Shown one piece after another: positions 53,901-64,000 of a stretch of DNA of 64,000 bases. The stretch is from Anaeramoeba flamelloides (Eukaryota; Metamonada; Anaeramoebidae): assembly GCA_027625915.1 (NCBI GenBank), contig JANTQA010000016.1, positions 3,167,001 through 3,231,000 on the forward strand, written 5' to 3'. The notes below the pieces were generated by a model. That model was not told the DNA's origin. It ran no database searches and worked only from the letters and a program-made list of their open reading frames with translations. How positions within the stretch are numbered: the stretch's first letter is position 1; the number at the start of each line of letters is the position of its first letter. A program made the position numbers and the translations under genes.

Positions 53901-56900
53901 ATTTCTTTCAATTCAATACTAAAGATAGTATTTTTATCTTGAAAATTTTTAATAAAATTGAAAAGATATATTTTTTTTTGGTTTTTTACGAATAGGATCT
54001 TTTTAGATATATTTGAGAATGGAACCTTTAAATATAATTTACCTTCAATTATAGCATACTTTAATTTCAGACTCCCCAGTGTTAGACAGTAATCCTTTAA
54101 GGATTCTCCGAATTTCATGATCTGTGAATACTTGTTTGGTGTGTAAAAACATATTTATTGACTTAAAATCCGGTTGAGTAAATAGATCTTTTTAACTCGA
54201 AAAAATAAGATTTTTTTTCAAAAAAATTGAGAAAGGTAAACCCATTTTTTGATAAATTTTAACATCTTTGTCATTTTAACCACAGCTCTCTCCAACGATT
54301 CTTCAAAATTAAGAATCCATTACCTTTCTTCCCATTGTAGTGGGTCTAAATCCAGATTCTTTGTTATTTATTTATTTTGGGATAGATTTCTGTTTCGTTG
54401 GTGTTTCAAAATGAAAGTGTAGGGAAATGGTTTCTGAACTTTTTCAATTTTGCAATCTTTGGTATCAATAAACCCATTCTGTTTCCTTTTCACCTTTGTT
54501 TTGGGGATTTTGTATGTTTGGGTTAGTGCTGTGACTTCTCTCAATTTTAGTAAATGTGATAAGCGAAGAGATCAGCTTGTTTGCAATAGGAAGGTAGTTT
54601 GGGTTTCTGTATTTCCAGTCGATTATGAGAGTGCCTTTGAAAGTGACTATTATTGGGATGTGATACCATTCAAAATACCAAACTTTCTAATTCCTTTTCT
54701 CTTACCATCGAAAATTTCAATGGGCTGTGCTCTTCAGATTGGTAATAAAAAAGTTTTTGTTTTCCACATCAAGGGATCTTTTGAATTTGATAATGGAGTT
54801 TCGCAAATGATTTATGGTTTCTTTTTTTTTTTCCAAACCAAAGAAATTTGAAAGGAAAAGGTTTTCAGCCTTTTTTGAAGTTAGTTTAAAAATCTCGTTT
54901 CTTGTTTTACAAAATTAAAAACAATTTTTTTGTCAAATTAAAATATTTAAAAATTTAAAAATAAAAAAAAATAAAAAACTCTTTTAACCATTTTAATCTT
55001 TGAAACCAAATTTGTGGATGAAAATATAAAAGAGTCAAGATCATTTCCAAATTTTAAAATTTTAATAATTTCCAACCAAAAATTAAAAATCCAAAAGTCT
55101 CTGGAGTACGGTCCCTCCACTTTATATTCAAATATTATCGAATAAAAGGTAAGGGGATAAACATGCATCAATTTAATCCGAAGTGAAAGTTTTGCAAGGG
55201 GGTAAAAAAAATCGATTTTAAATTTACCTTGTTTTGTTTGAAAAGTCATACAAGTTTTTGATCAAAAACTATTTTTTTGAATTTTCCTCAAAAATCCTAA
55301 AATAGGAATATTTTGGCTTTCCTTTAAGATATAATCAATTAAATGTTTTATTTTACTTGTGATATTATATTACAGTACCCACAGAGAATAAAATTCGGAG
55401 AATCCTTAAAGATCATTTGAGAAATTGAAAATAAGAGTTTTATATTTTTTCATTATCTAAAATCATTTAACTTGAAGTTTCTCTTAAGGAAGTAAGTTAT
55501 TTTATCAATTTTTGAGTGCCATCATTTATGTGAAACTGAATTATCCAAATCATTTCATATAACCAAATACATTGATATTTTAATAAATAAGAGAGTGGGA
55601 GATATCCATAGTATAATATATTTCTATACCAACTATAAAATGGAATTCAAAACAATGAAAAGATTGAGCTTGAAAAAATAAATAAAAATCATTTATTTCT
55701 TGATCTTATATGTAACATTTGATACAATTACTTATTCTTTATTTGATTTTATTTTTCATTCTTCATGGAAGTACTTTTGTTTGTAATATTTTTGTTAAAC
55801 AAATTCCTTTTTATTTCTAATGTTTCAATTTCCAAAATGAATTCCCAAATCCTATTGAGATTTAGTATATCCAATTCTAGTTTTGGATTTCGAAAATACT
55901 GGTTATTTTGTTTGAATTCCTCTTCAGAAATCTAGGTTTATTGGATGAATTTGTTTGATTTGATAATTATTTATTTTCCATTAAATTGAGAAACTAAAAA
56001 TAATTCTGAATCTGATTGAAAATTTTCTTTTATTTTGGGTTGAATCTTTTGTAATTGTATTTTGATTCCAAGAATTCAACCCCCGTTATTTTAATTTTTG
56101 AAATATTATGCTTTATTTTGGTTTTGTTTGATAAAAATATTTGAAAAAAGAATTTTGAAAGCAAATTTGTAAAAAAAAGTTTTTTATAATAATAATTAAA
56201 AAGTAATGGAGCGATAAATCCAAGTTTATAAGTTGATTGGGTTCATACAAATTAAGAAAATAAAGAAAACAAATCTTCGAAAATAGGATATGAATTTTTT
56301 TTTTTTTCTTTTTTGATTTCAACAAATTTATATGCAAAGGTGATCTTTTGTGTTTGGTCTTTTAAAAGAGATCTTTGGTTCAAATACACACCTTTTTGGG
56401 TCTATTTTTTTGGTTTAATGTTTGATTAATTTCACTCATTCACTATAAACACATTTCTAGATCTCAAAACCAAATTTAATAAAAACAAAAATTTAATCAA
56501 AAAAAATGTCCAAAAATCGAAAAATGAAAGATCCAACTCTGAATTACTTTGGGTTCGTTTTCTTTTCACAAATAAAGCAGTGAGTGATGTTTTGGTTTCA
56601 AAGTTTAAATATCTGGTGACACTCAAAAAATATTTTTGAGTAAAGTTTCATACAATTAAAAATTTTCAAAATGATAAAATGTACTTACTTGCTTAATTTT
56701 TGGAACTTTTCCAAAAAATGATTTTTTTTTGTAGTTTAAATACGACAAGAATAGCACAATCCATAAAAATACTTTCAAGACTTTTTGGGGATTTCGTCCT
56801 GACAGACAGCAAGATTTTAAGTCTCTGATATTCTTTCATTTTTTTTCAAATTTCGAATACTTGATGAAAGTTTTTTAAATCCCAAAAAGAGTAAAAAAAA

Positions 56901-58603
56901 AATTGTTTTGAAAAAGATAACATTTGTTATTAATTTGAATTTTTTTTGAAAGTCACCAAAAAGAAAAATATTTGTTAACTTTCAATTACCTGAAACTGTA
57001 TTTTATGAAAATCGAAAAGCCAAAAGGTGTTTAAATTAAGTGTTCTTAAAAGTTTGAATTGCAAAAACTTTTAAATTGAAAGTTATTGGATTTTGATCTT
57101 TTAATAACTTTCAAAATTTTAGAATAATTTCAAAAAAATAAAAGTGTTGTGAATTAAAAAAAGTGATTTTCATTTTTTGTGCTATTCTTGTCGTGAAAAA
57201 ATCATCTTTTTAAACCATTTTTTTATCAAAAAATTACAATTCTATCCTTCAATATCTTCAGAATTCTTTTTTTTAGAAACAGTTAAAAGACTCTATTTCT
57301 TGTTTATCTATTTTTGTAATCAAACCTATTGATATGTTTTTTTTTTTTATCTCATCAGTTAGCCAATATTTTAATCGTGAGTTAAATTTTAGTATTAGGT
57401 TTAATTTTGAGTTATGGGTTAAAGGTAAAAACCAGGGATTTTTTTACGTGACAATATATTAATCAAATACAAGATATTTTTCAAAATTAACATAAAAATT
57501 GCCGATAAAATTAAATCAAATCAAACAATTGTTAGAAGTGTATTAAAACTTCTTTTTGTCACCTTTTTAGAACTATACAATTAATAGACAGTCTTGTATT
57601 CAATCATCTAATTTGATTTCACAAATAAGATAAAATTTAAAAAACCAGGCTTGTTTTCAAATTGAACAAACTCTTATCAGAGTATTCTCGAACTTTGTAA
57701 ATAAAAAACCTTTTTTTGTTTGTTTTGGAATATGTTTTTCTGAAGATTGATCTTGTTTCATTTTAGAGACTGTGTAAGAAATTGTCCTGGTTTTACATTA
57801 ACAATTGAATTCAATTTTTTTCGTTTTATAAAATAAAGAGCAGAACAAGAAAGCCAAACTCTTTTGAAAACAAAAGAAAGAAGAAAAAAAAAAAAAAAAA
57901 AGAAAAGAACAAAAAGAAAAATTAAGAAAAACTAATAACAAACACATATTCATCTAAGTGCTGTGAAAAAATGTCCAAAACACCTTTTACTGTGTATTGA
58001 ACAGGGTAGTTGTTTTCAGCATTTGTATAAAAAGTATAAATTGTCTCTTCATCATGTTTTTTGGTGATTAATTGGTAAGCATTCACTCTAACTCCACGGC
58101 GGACCTCTGGATCTAATTGATTCCACTCTGAGTAATCTGGAAGAAAGACGGGGATTGTGTTCGAGTATAAATTCGAATGATTCCTAAAACAAATTTGTTG
58201 TGTTTGTGCAACAACCATTTCATAATAGTATTTAGGATCTTGATCATATCTAAATAAATTGACTGACAAGCCATGGTATTGATCAATCCTGACCTAACCA
58301 ATGTAAATTTATCCAGTTTAAAAAGGAATTGTGTTTAACAAAATAATTCGCTTTAGTTACAAAGAAGGAAAAAATGTTGCTGTCTTGTAATTAAAAAAAA
58401 AAAAAAAAAAAAATAATTACTTTGTTTGAAGATAGATCATAATCACAAGTTATAGGCTGATTTATTGAAGAACCAGGAATTGAAAACGTTAGTTCTAAAT
58501 GATATTTGTCTGGCCATGGTGATTTTGAAACACCAATTTGCTCTGTAAATTGAAAAATAGAAAAAGAAAGGATGAGGAAAAGAGAAAGATAATCCAATTT
58601 CAT
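47988..58603 (-). CDS. CfaD-like papain-family (C1A) protein, 546 aa, six exons, predicted catalytically dead
   Basis: Exons: 58421-58603, 57944-58293, 53202-53682, 52939-53097, 49767-49993, 47988-48228. Introns: 127, 4261, 104, 2945 and 1538 nt, all GT..AG and in frame. Residues 1-22 are a signal peptide (MKLDYLSLFLILSFSIFQ). Residues about 25-195 form the N-terminal domain seen in Dictyostelium counting-factor-associated protein D and insect 26/29-kDa proteases; the exon 2/3 join HLDEYVINYYIYTPDRVD fits it. An I29 propeptide follows (EEYFKRKQIFERNLNKIN, then NKFADLTFEE). The C1 domain starts near 320. Oxyanion Gln338 and His483 (NVNHAALLIGYG) are kept, but catalytic Cys is Ser344 (GTCSSSWAFA) and the catalytic Asn is Ser506 (WLIKSSWGEAWGDEGY). 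Probably secreted or lysosomal, binding rather than cleaving. Coding is only 1.64 kb of 10.6 kb. Confidence 0.92.
48229..49766 (-). other. Intron 5 of the CfaD-like gene (1538 nt)
   Basis: GTAAGT donor at 49766, TTTAG acceptor at 48229-48233. AT-rich; I see no gene or clear repeat. Confidence 0.75.
49994..52938 (-). other. Intron 4 of the CfaD-like gene (2945 nt)
   Basis: GTTTGT donor at 52938, ATATAG acceptor ending at 49994. Contains repeat family A copy 2 (51205-51805). Short frames inside are not supported. Confidence 0.75.
51205..51805. repeat. Dispersed repeat family A, copy 2 (inside CfaD-like intron)
   Basis: Partner of 9900-10525, same orientation, with AAGAATCCTTATGACAACTT, AAAATTTTATTTTGAAAAAA, CAAATTTCATATTAAAATAA, AAAAATTGATCTCACTAAAA and AATAACATTTTTTTATATTT in order. 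Confidence 0.7.
53683..57943 (-). other. Intron 2 of the CfaD-like gene (4261 nt)
   Basis: GTTTGT donor at 57943, AATATAG acceptor ending at 53683. Holds repeat family E copy 1 (55672-56700). A 133-codon plus-strand frame at 54450-54851 lacks a proper ATG start and is not called. Confidence 0.75.
55672..56700. repeat. Dispersed repeat family E, copy 1 (about 1 kb)
   Basis: Collinear with 61640-62345 plus 63355-63592. Shared blocks: AAATAAATAAAAATCATTTA, CTTCATGGAAGTACTTTT/CCTCATGGAAATACTTTT, CAACAAATTTAT, then AAAAATTTAATCAAAAAA, TTTTGGTTTCAAAGTTTAAA and CAAAATGATAAAATG. No open frame survives. Confidence 0.78.
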
Positions 58604-59061
58604 TTTCGAGTATAAAATAAACAAAAATGAATTATTATTTTAACTTTTTACCCTTAGAATGAAAAGTAGAAGACTTAACTTTATTGAACAGGGTTTGTTA
58701 ATATTTTTTTGTTGTGTGTTGAATAGTAATGTATTCTATTCCATCTATTCCTTTTGAATTTTTATTGGAAAAATTTTATTCAAATATGGTAGTTCAAAAT
58801 TTATTTTTAAAAGATTACCTATGTTAAAGTGATTGTGTTTTCTTTTTTTTTGACTCTCATTGTCAATTATTAGTCAATTATTATCTACTTGGCATTACCA
58901 AACTTATTAATTCAATCCTGAAGAATAATCAGACTCTAGTAAAATCTGAAATAATCAAATTCACTATTATAGTTGGGAAAAAAATACCGTACATGAAAAA
59001 AATCCTGGAAAAGATTTTTAATTGTGATTATTAGTAAAATTTTTGTATAATTTCATTTAAA

Positions 59062-59345
59062 TCCTTATTATAAATAACCAATTTTTTTATGAGATTAGTA
59101 ATAAACCTACCTAAAGTCCATCAAAGTAAGGTGTCTCTAGAATACTCGAGTAATTGTTTGATAGCCTAATGTTGATCAACTTTTTTTGAAAAACAATCGA
59201 GTTTTATTGAGGTTTACTAGAGTTTCGAAAATGATAATTTTTCTTCTTGTTTTTTGATTGATTGAATGGTGTTTTGAACAAGTGTGATTTCATCAATCAT
59301 CATTCTAATAAGTGGGGGAGTTATAATTGAAAAAGTTCGATTCTT
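59062..59345. repeat. Dispersed repeat family B, copy 2
   Basis: Contains CCATCAAAGTAAGGT, GATCAACTTTTTTTGAAAAA, CAATCGAGTTTTATTGAGGT, GAACAAGTGTGATTTCATCA and CATCATTCTAATAAGTGG, matching copy 1 and copy 3. Confidence 0.72.
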
Positions 59346-59869
59346 AAAAAAAGGAATTTGATTGTAAATAAATGAAATTACACAATAATTTTACTAATAT
59401 TCACAATTAAAAATCTTGTCAGGGATTTTTTTCATGTCCGGTATTTTTTTCACTGCTCTATATCCAGTTTCAATTTTTTTACAAATTTTTATCAACTCAT
59501 TTTTGGTTTAATCATCAAACTGAATCAAAAATATATCTTGCAGGATTAAAAAAATACTATATAAAATGTAAATTGATAGAAAAAAATAGATTTCTTAAAT
59601 TTAAAAACAAGTAAAATTGTAACATATAACAGTGATCTAGTAGAGTGACTGAGCGTTTATCCATTTTTTTTTTATTTTAATTTCAGAAATGAAAAGACAA
59701 TTTAAGAAATTTTTTTATAATTTCTCAGTTTAAATTCTTTTTCTGTCAAAGTATACCGGTTTTTTTGAAGAAATTGAACATATTCTATGATTTTAATTCA
59801 TTTCATTTTTCTAAAAATATGTTCTATTTTTAAATCTGACCATTTGTTCTCATTTTCAAAAATTTGTTT

Positions 59870-60457
59870 TTTGTTTATTTTTAGATTCCCATTTTTTTTA
59901 TGTTTTTTTTTTTTTATTATTTGAGAAAGATTCTCAATTCCACAAAATAAATTTTTTTAAACTCCAATTTAACATTGAGAAAATTGAGGATTTGAAATTT
60001 CTTTTATTTTTTTTTTATATATTTACATTTCAAAAATATTATTGTCAACAATTTTTATTTTCTAAAGAAATTGAGAAATTTTGCATGAGTCATTCGAAGA
60101 AAAGGGGCCTAGAAATTTTCATTTATTTTTTTTTTTTTGAAATTTATGATTTGTTCAGGTTTTTGTATTATGAATCTCAACTCTAATCTCAATTGTATTG
60201 TTTCTCTTATTTCTAAACAATTGTAATTTGTATGATTCTTTAAAAAAAAAAAAGGTGAATTTTACATTTTTTACTGGGCCTTTGAGTGAAATGCGGTTTA
60301 CAAAAATACTAAAATGCACTTTTCTTGACCTTTTATTTGATTCCGAAAATTGATATAGTTTGAGAACTAAACAAAAAAACTTGATTAAAAGACTTTTCGC
60401 CTTTCCAAAATTTAAAAGAATTGATTAAAATCAAGATTACCCTAAATTCTTTTGAAT
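59870..60457. repeat. Dispersed repeat family I, copy 2, with degraded palindrome at its right
   Basis: Matches 2985-3390. A weak version of the CCAGAATTTAAAAGAATTGA palindrome follows at 60395-60457, where copy 1 is followed by the 3385-3880 element. Confidence 0.5.
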
Positions 60458-60654
60458 TAAAAAAAAAAAATTAATAATATTCAAATTTGTAATAAATTGT
60501 AAAAGCTGGATCTCGGAATTATATAAAAAAATAGTAAAATTAATAATATCTTTTATAATATTGAAAAAAAATATCTGATATGTAAAAATAACTACTAACA
60601 GAATTGTAAATTGTTATTCTTTTTAAATTATTTAGTAAATACCTTTATTTAGAA

Positions 60655-60930
60655 ACAATTCCTTTTTATATATACCAATTTTTTATGAACTCGATAATAA
60701 ACCTACCTAAAGCCCATTTAAGTCTGGTTTCATCTATTGAATAGTCATTTAATTATTTGATAGCAAATTAGATTTACAAATTTTGAAAAAATAGGGGTTT
60801 ATAGAGGTTTTTTATGAATTCAGAAAATGATCGTTTAGATTCTTGTTTTTTTGATTGAATGATTGGTGTTTTGAACAAGTTTAATTCATTAACCGTCATT
60901 CTACATAATGTATAGTTCCAATTTTGCAAG
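60655..60930. repeat. Dispersed repeat family B, copy 3
   Basis: Contains ATAATAAACCTACCTAAAGC, GGGTTTATAGAGGTTTTTTA, TTGTTTTTTTGATTGAATGA and TGGTGTTTTGAACAAGTTTA, closest to copy 2 at 59062-59345. Confidence 0.7.
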
Positions 60931-62404
60931 TGGAATTCTTAAATAAAAGAAATTATTCAGCGATTACACGACAATTTACTGGCTATTCATATTGAAAAGA
61001 ATGTTAGGTATTATTTTGATGTAATGTATTTATTTCAAAACTTCATATTATAAATAAAACTAACCATTTGTTAATATTTTCTTTGGGAAATTACAAAAAA
61101 AAAAAAAATTATTCTTTAAAATATGTTTGAATTACTATTTAAACATTTTGGTACATATAAAAAAAGTATTATATATCACCAAAAATAAATAAAAAAATAA
61201 ATTGAACTTATTTTAATAAGAAAAAGACAAATAGATTTCTTTGATAGTAGCTAAAATTTTAATCAATTCTTTTTTGCCAGTTATATTTTGGCAAATTTTT
61301 CCATTGATTTTTGTTGTTCTGTTGGTCAAAAATTTATAACAAGGTTTTTTTTATTTATTTTACTTTATTTGTTCTTATTTTTCTGATGATGTAAATCAAT
61401 AAATAATTAAGAATATTTCTCGTTATTTATAATTTTAATCTACAATTCTTTAGGGTGTGTGTGTGTGGGGGGGTATATTTTAGTGAACTGGAATACCACC
61501 ATTTTATTAGAAATTGAATTATTAAAATCATTTCTTAAACGAAATCCTATAAGTTTTAATAAAAACGAGACTTGGAAGAAATAGATAATAATATGAAATA
61601 TTTACATATCAATTAAAAAATCTCAATCAAAAAAGAAAAAAAATGATCAAGAAAAAATAAATAAAAATCATTTATTTCTTGATCCTTTATTTAAAATTTG
61701 TTACAATAACCTCATCTTCATCTGAATATAATTTTTAATTCCTCATGGAAATACTTTTTGTTGGTAAAATTTTTGATAATTCAATAACTTTTTTATTTCG
61801 AAAGAATTTTCAAAAATGTATTTAACAATACTATTTTTCATTTAATTCATCTAATTCTAGTTTGGTTCAGTAAATACAATATTTTTAAAATTATTCTTCA
61901 GAAATAAAGATTTATTGGGTGTTTTTGCTGAATTTTTTAATTATTTATTTTTATGAACAAATTGAAAAAATATAATAATTCTGAATCTTAATTTCAAATT
62001 TCCATAAATTTTTCTTTTTCTTTGGAGCCATTCTTTTGTTACAGTTTTTTTTATTTCAATAATTCAATCCTTTTACTTTAATATTCATGAAGTGGTATTG
62101 TATGTTTTTATTTATTTTGATAAAAATATTGAAAAAAAGAATTTTGAAAACAAATTTGTAAAATAATTTTATGTATAATAATAATAAATAGTAATGATGA
62201 GAGAAATCCAAAGTTATAAATTGTTTGGATACATCCAAATTAAGGAGATAAAGAAAAGGAATATTTGAAAATATACTCGAGTTGAAATTTATTCTTTATT
62301 TATTCTTGAAATCAACAAATTTATCTTTAAATGGTTAATCTTTCTTGTTTCATATTAAAAAAGAAAAGGATTCTTTAAAATGTACATTTTTTCTAGTAAA
62401 CTAA

Positions 62405-62901
62405 ATTTCATAATAAATGGCCCACCTTACATTTGAATAATGAATTACTTTTGTATCGTTTTGAAGTTTTTCCTCTCACAATTGAAAGTTTGCAAATAAA
62501 TCATTTTTTCTCTTTTTTATTTTTTCAAAAGTGTTTTGTTAAAATGGAAAATGAAAATGAAAAATTGGATAGAAGTAACAGATGAATTAATGCAAAATTT
62601 GGTTTCAAATATGAAAAAGAGATTAGATTTAGTTATTAAAATGGAAGGAGAATCGATAAATGGGGTTTTTTACTTATTTAAATTGTCTATTTTTCATGTA
62701 ATGCTTCATTCAAAATAAATGGCCCAATTTTTTTTAACAGTTTTTTTTATTTTTCTTTCTTTTATTTTTAGACAAAAAATAAATATCTCTTGAGTATAGT
62801 ATTGAATATTAAAATCTAAATTTTTATATTATAATAGATAACTTCAATTATTAAAAATATTTTTATTTAAAATTTGATTTTTAATGGGCCAATTATTATG
62901 A
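62405..62901. repeat. Dispersed repeat family D, copy 2, with inverted-repeat ends
   Basis: TTTCATAATAAATGGCCCA at 62405 pairs with the end TGGGCCAATTATTATGAAA at 62883-62901. A third, similar terminus (TTCAAAATAAATGGCCCAAT) lies at about 62708, so two related elements or a nested one may be present. The part 62706-62901 matches 35410-35604. Confidence 0.65.
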
Positions 62902-62974
62902 AAGATAGTTTATATTTATTTTAGGTTTTTTATTGGGTAAATTTCAAACATTACAGATCTACAAAAACTGATGT

Positions 62975-63331
62975 CTTAATATTTTAAAGTTTTTTGACTA
63001 AATTTGTCATTTTTCCAAAAACTATAAAACTTTTCCAATATTCCCAGATGTAAGAGGTTTTGTTAAATCGAATCTAGGGTTTCTAACTTCAAACTATTCA
63101 ATTAAATAAACAAATAAAAAGATTTAGGGTTGTTTTTTGATTTAATAAAATTATTTCTGATTTTTAAATTTTATGTCAACCCCAAACATTTTGATTCAAT
63201 TATTAAATTGTTTTTTTTGCTTTTAAACCCTAGATTCGATTTAACAAAACCTCTTACATCTGGGAATATTGGAAAAGTTTTATAGTTTTTGGAAAAATGA
63301 CAATTTTAGTCAAAAAACTTAAAATATTAAG
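62975..63331. repeat. Long inverted repeat, arms about 107 bp, spacer about 140 bp
   Basis: Left arm 62975-63082 and right arm 63225-63331 are near-perfect reverse complements, for example CCAATATTCCCAGATGTAAG with CTTACATCTGGGAATATTGG. The high arm identity suggests a recent insertion or arm-correcting process. No gene inside. Confidence 0.88.
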
Positions 63332-63785
63332 AAGTCCATTATTGAACAGGTATATTAGAAAAAAATTACTCAATTCAAAATCTGATTTAATACAATCAAA
63401 AATTTAATCAAAAAATAGAAAATTTAAAGATTCCACTGGTTATTTTGGTTTGGTTTTTTTCACATATAGAGAATTTGATGGTATTTTGGTTACAAAGTTT
63501 CAAAAACCGACAACACTCAAAAATCTTTTTCCGGTAAAGTTGTTCCAATGAGAATTTGTCAAAATGATAAAATTTCCCTACTTTGAAAAATAAAAAAAAG
63601 TTGAATTTTATACTGCTGTTCCCACTTCAAAAAGAATTGTAGTACACTCTAATAACATTTAAAGAAATTAAAAACAACACTCATCAAGTTATAAAAAAGA
63701 CAAGGTAAAATTCCAACTCAATAATCAAATTCATTTTCTTTCTTTTTCATACCTTTTTTTTTTGATTAAATATTCAAAAACACAC

Positions 63786-64000
63786 ATGTCTCTTTCACAG
63801 CAAATTGAAGAAAAAAAAAATGAACTCAAGCTTCTGAAAGAAGAACTTTCAAATAAAAGATCTGGCGGAAACTCATTAATTTTAAAAACTACGTCTTCTG
63901 ATGTTCAATCGTTCAATTCTTCGCCTTTAAAGATCCGAAGAAACCTGACTGGTCACCTTGGTAAAATCTATGGGATGCACTGGGCAACAGACTCTGCTAA
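63786..64000 (+). CDS. Heterotrimeric G-protein beta subunit, N-terminal part (3' end outside window)
   Basis: ATG at 63786 opens a frame to the window end (71 full codons). Residues 1-25 are a charged helix (MSLSQQIEEKKNELKLLKEE) like the Gβ N-terminal coiled coil that pairs with Gγ. After a Ser-rich linker comes the first WD40 blade: KIRRNLTGHLGKIYGMHWATDSA, versus human [20 protein letters not shown]. That match is specific for Gβ among WD40 proteins. It acts with Gα at the plasma membrane in receptor signalling. The linker is longer and Ser-richer than in animals. The start is the only ATG in a suitable place, in context ACACACATGTC. Confidence 0.93.
   Translation, partial: MSLSQQIEEKKNELKLLKEELSNKRSGGNSLILKTTSSDVQSFNSSPLKIRRNLTGHLGKIYGMHWATDSA

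Larger units (their letters stand above)
61640..63592. repeat. Dispersed repeat family E, copy 2, split by an insertion of about 1 kb
   Basis: The left part (61640-62400) and right part (63355-63592) together match copy 1 at 55672-56700. The stretch between holds family D sequence (62405-62901) and a long palindrome (62975-63331), absent from copy 1. Confidence 0.7.
58604..63785. other. Intergenic region between divergent CfaD-like and G beta genes, repeat-rich
   Basis: No gene supported. From left: family B copy 2, family I copy 2 with a degraded palindrome, family B copy 3, a TG/G-run at about 61453-61471, family E copy 2 interrupted by family D and a long palindrome. The G beta promoter should be just above 63786. 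Confidence 0.65.

Noticed and set aside
54450-54851. 133-codon plus-strand open frame in the large CfaD-like intron, less AT-rich than its surroundings
   Set aside because: It starts with TTG rather than ATG, ends in low-complexity Phe codons and has no recognisable domain. It may be a piece of an old repeat.

Overview
This is a nuclear contig from an AT-rich eukaryotic protist. The genes are spliced with GT..AG introns, use the standard code, and lie in long T- and A-rich stretches packed with diverged short repeats. The gene set points to a free-living amoeboid protist: POLD1, GAPDH, CK2 beta, GINS Psf1, a TMEM161-like protein, proteasome Rpt1, a Na+/K+-ATPase-type P-type pump, a counting-factor-associated (CfaD-like) papain-family protein and a heterotrimeric G-protein beta subunit. 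An Anaeramoeba-like or amoebozoan lineage is my guess; the sequence alone does not settle it.

Layout. 1-1988 (+): the 3' part of DNA polymerase delta catalytic subunit. The window opens almost exactly at the first residue of an intein inserted inside the YGD/TDS polymerase motif. 5597-6771 (-): GAPDH, two exons. 8566-12563 (-): CK2 beta, three exons, one intron of 3.25 kb. 15740-16321 (+): Psf1, one exon. 16636-23557 (+): TMEM161-like, three exons, one intron of 4.48 kb. 27622-29121 (+): a cysteine-rich single-pass membrane protein whose frame is broken at homopolymers. 32283-37448 (-): Rpt1, five exons, one intron of 3.5 kb. 41753-45579 (+): the P-type ATPase, three exons. 47988-58603 (-): the CfaD-like protein, six exons over 10.6 kb with introns of 4.26, 2.95 and 1.54 kb. 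63786-64000 (+): start of G beta, cut by the window end.

Intron sizes are sharply split: most are 83-166 nt, but several are 1.5-4.5 kb. The large introns and the intergenic regions share at least eight families of dispersed repeats. These include two ~800-bp TTAA-flanked inverted-repeat elements, a ~195-bp TA-flanked CAGT-ended element (one copy carrying a nested TTAA element), tandem 97-bp palindromic units and several long hairpins. Transposon insertion is the likely cause of the intron growth.

The genes are unrelated housekeeping or signalling functions and I see no operon-like logic. The most notable biology is the POLD1 intein (degenerate endonuclease, Lys in place of the usual penultimate His) and the CfaD-like protein, whose catalytic Cys and Asn are both Ser, suggesting a pseudoprotease. 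No tRNA, rRNA, CRISPR array, virus-like element or intact transposase gene was recognised.
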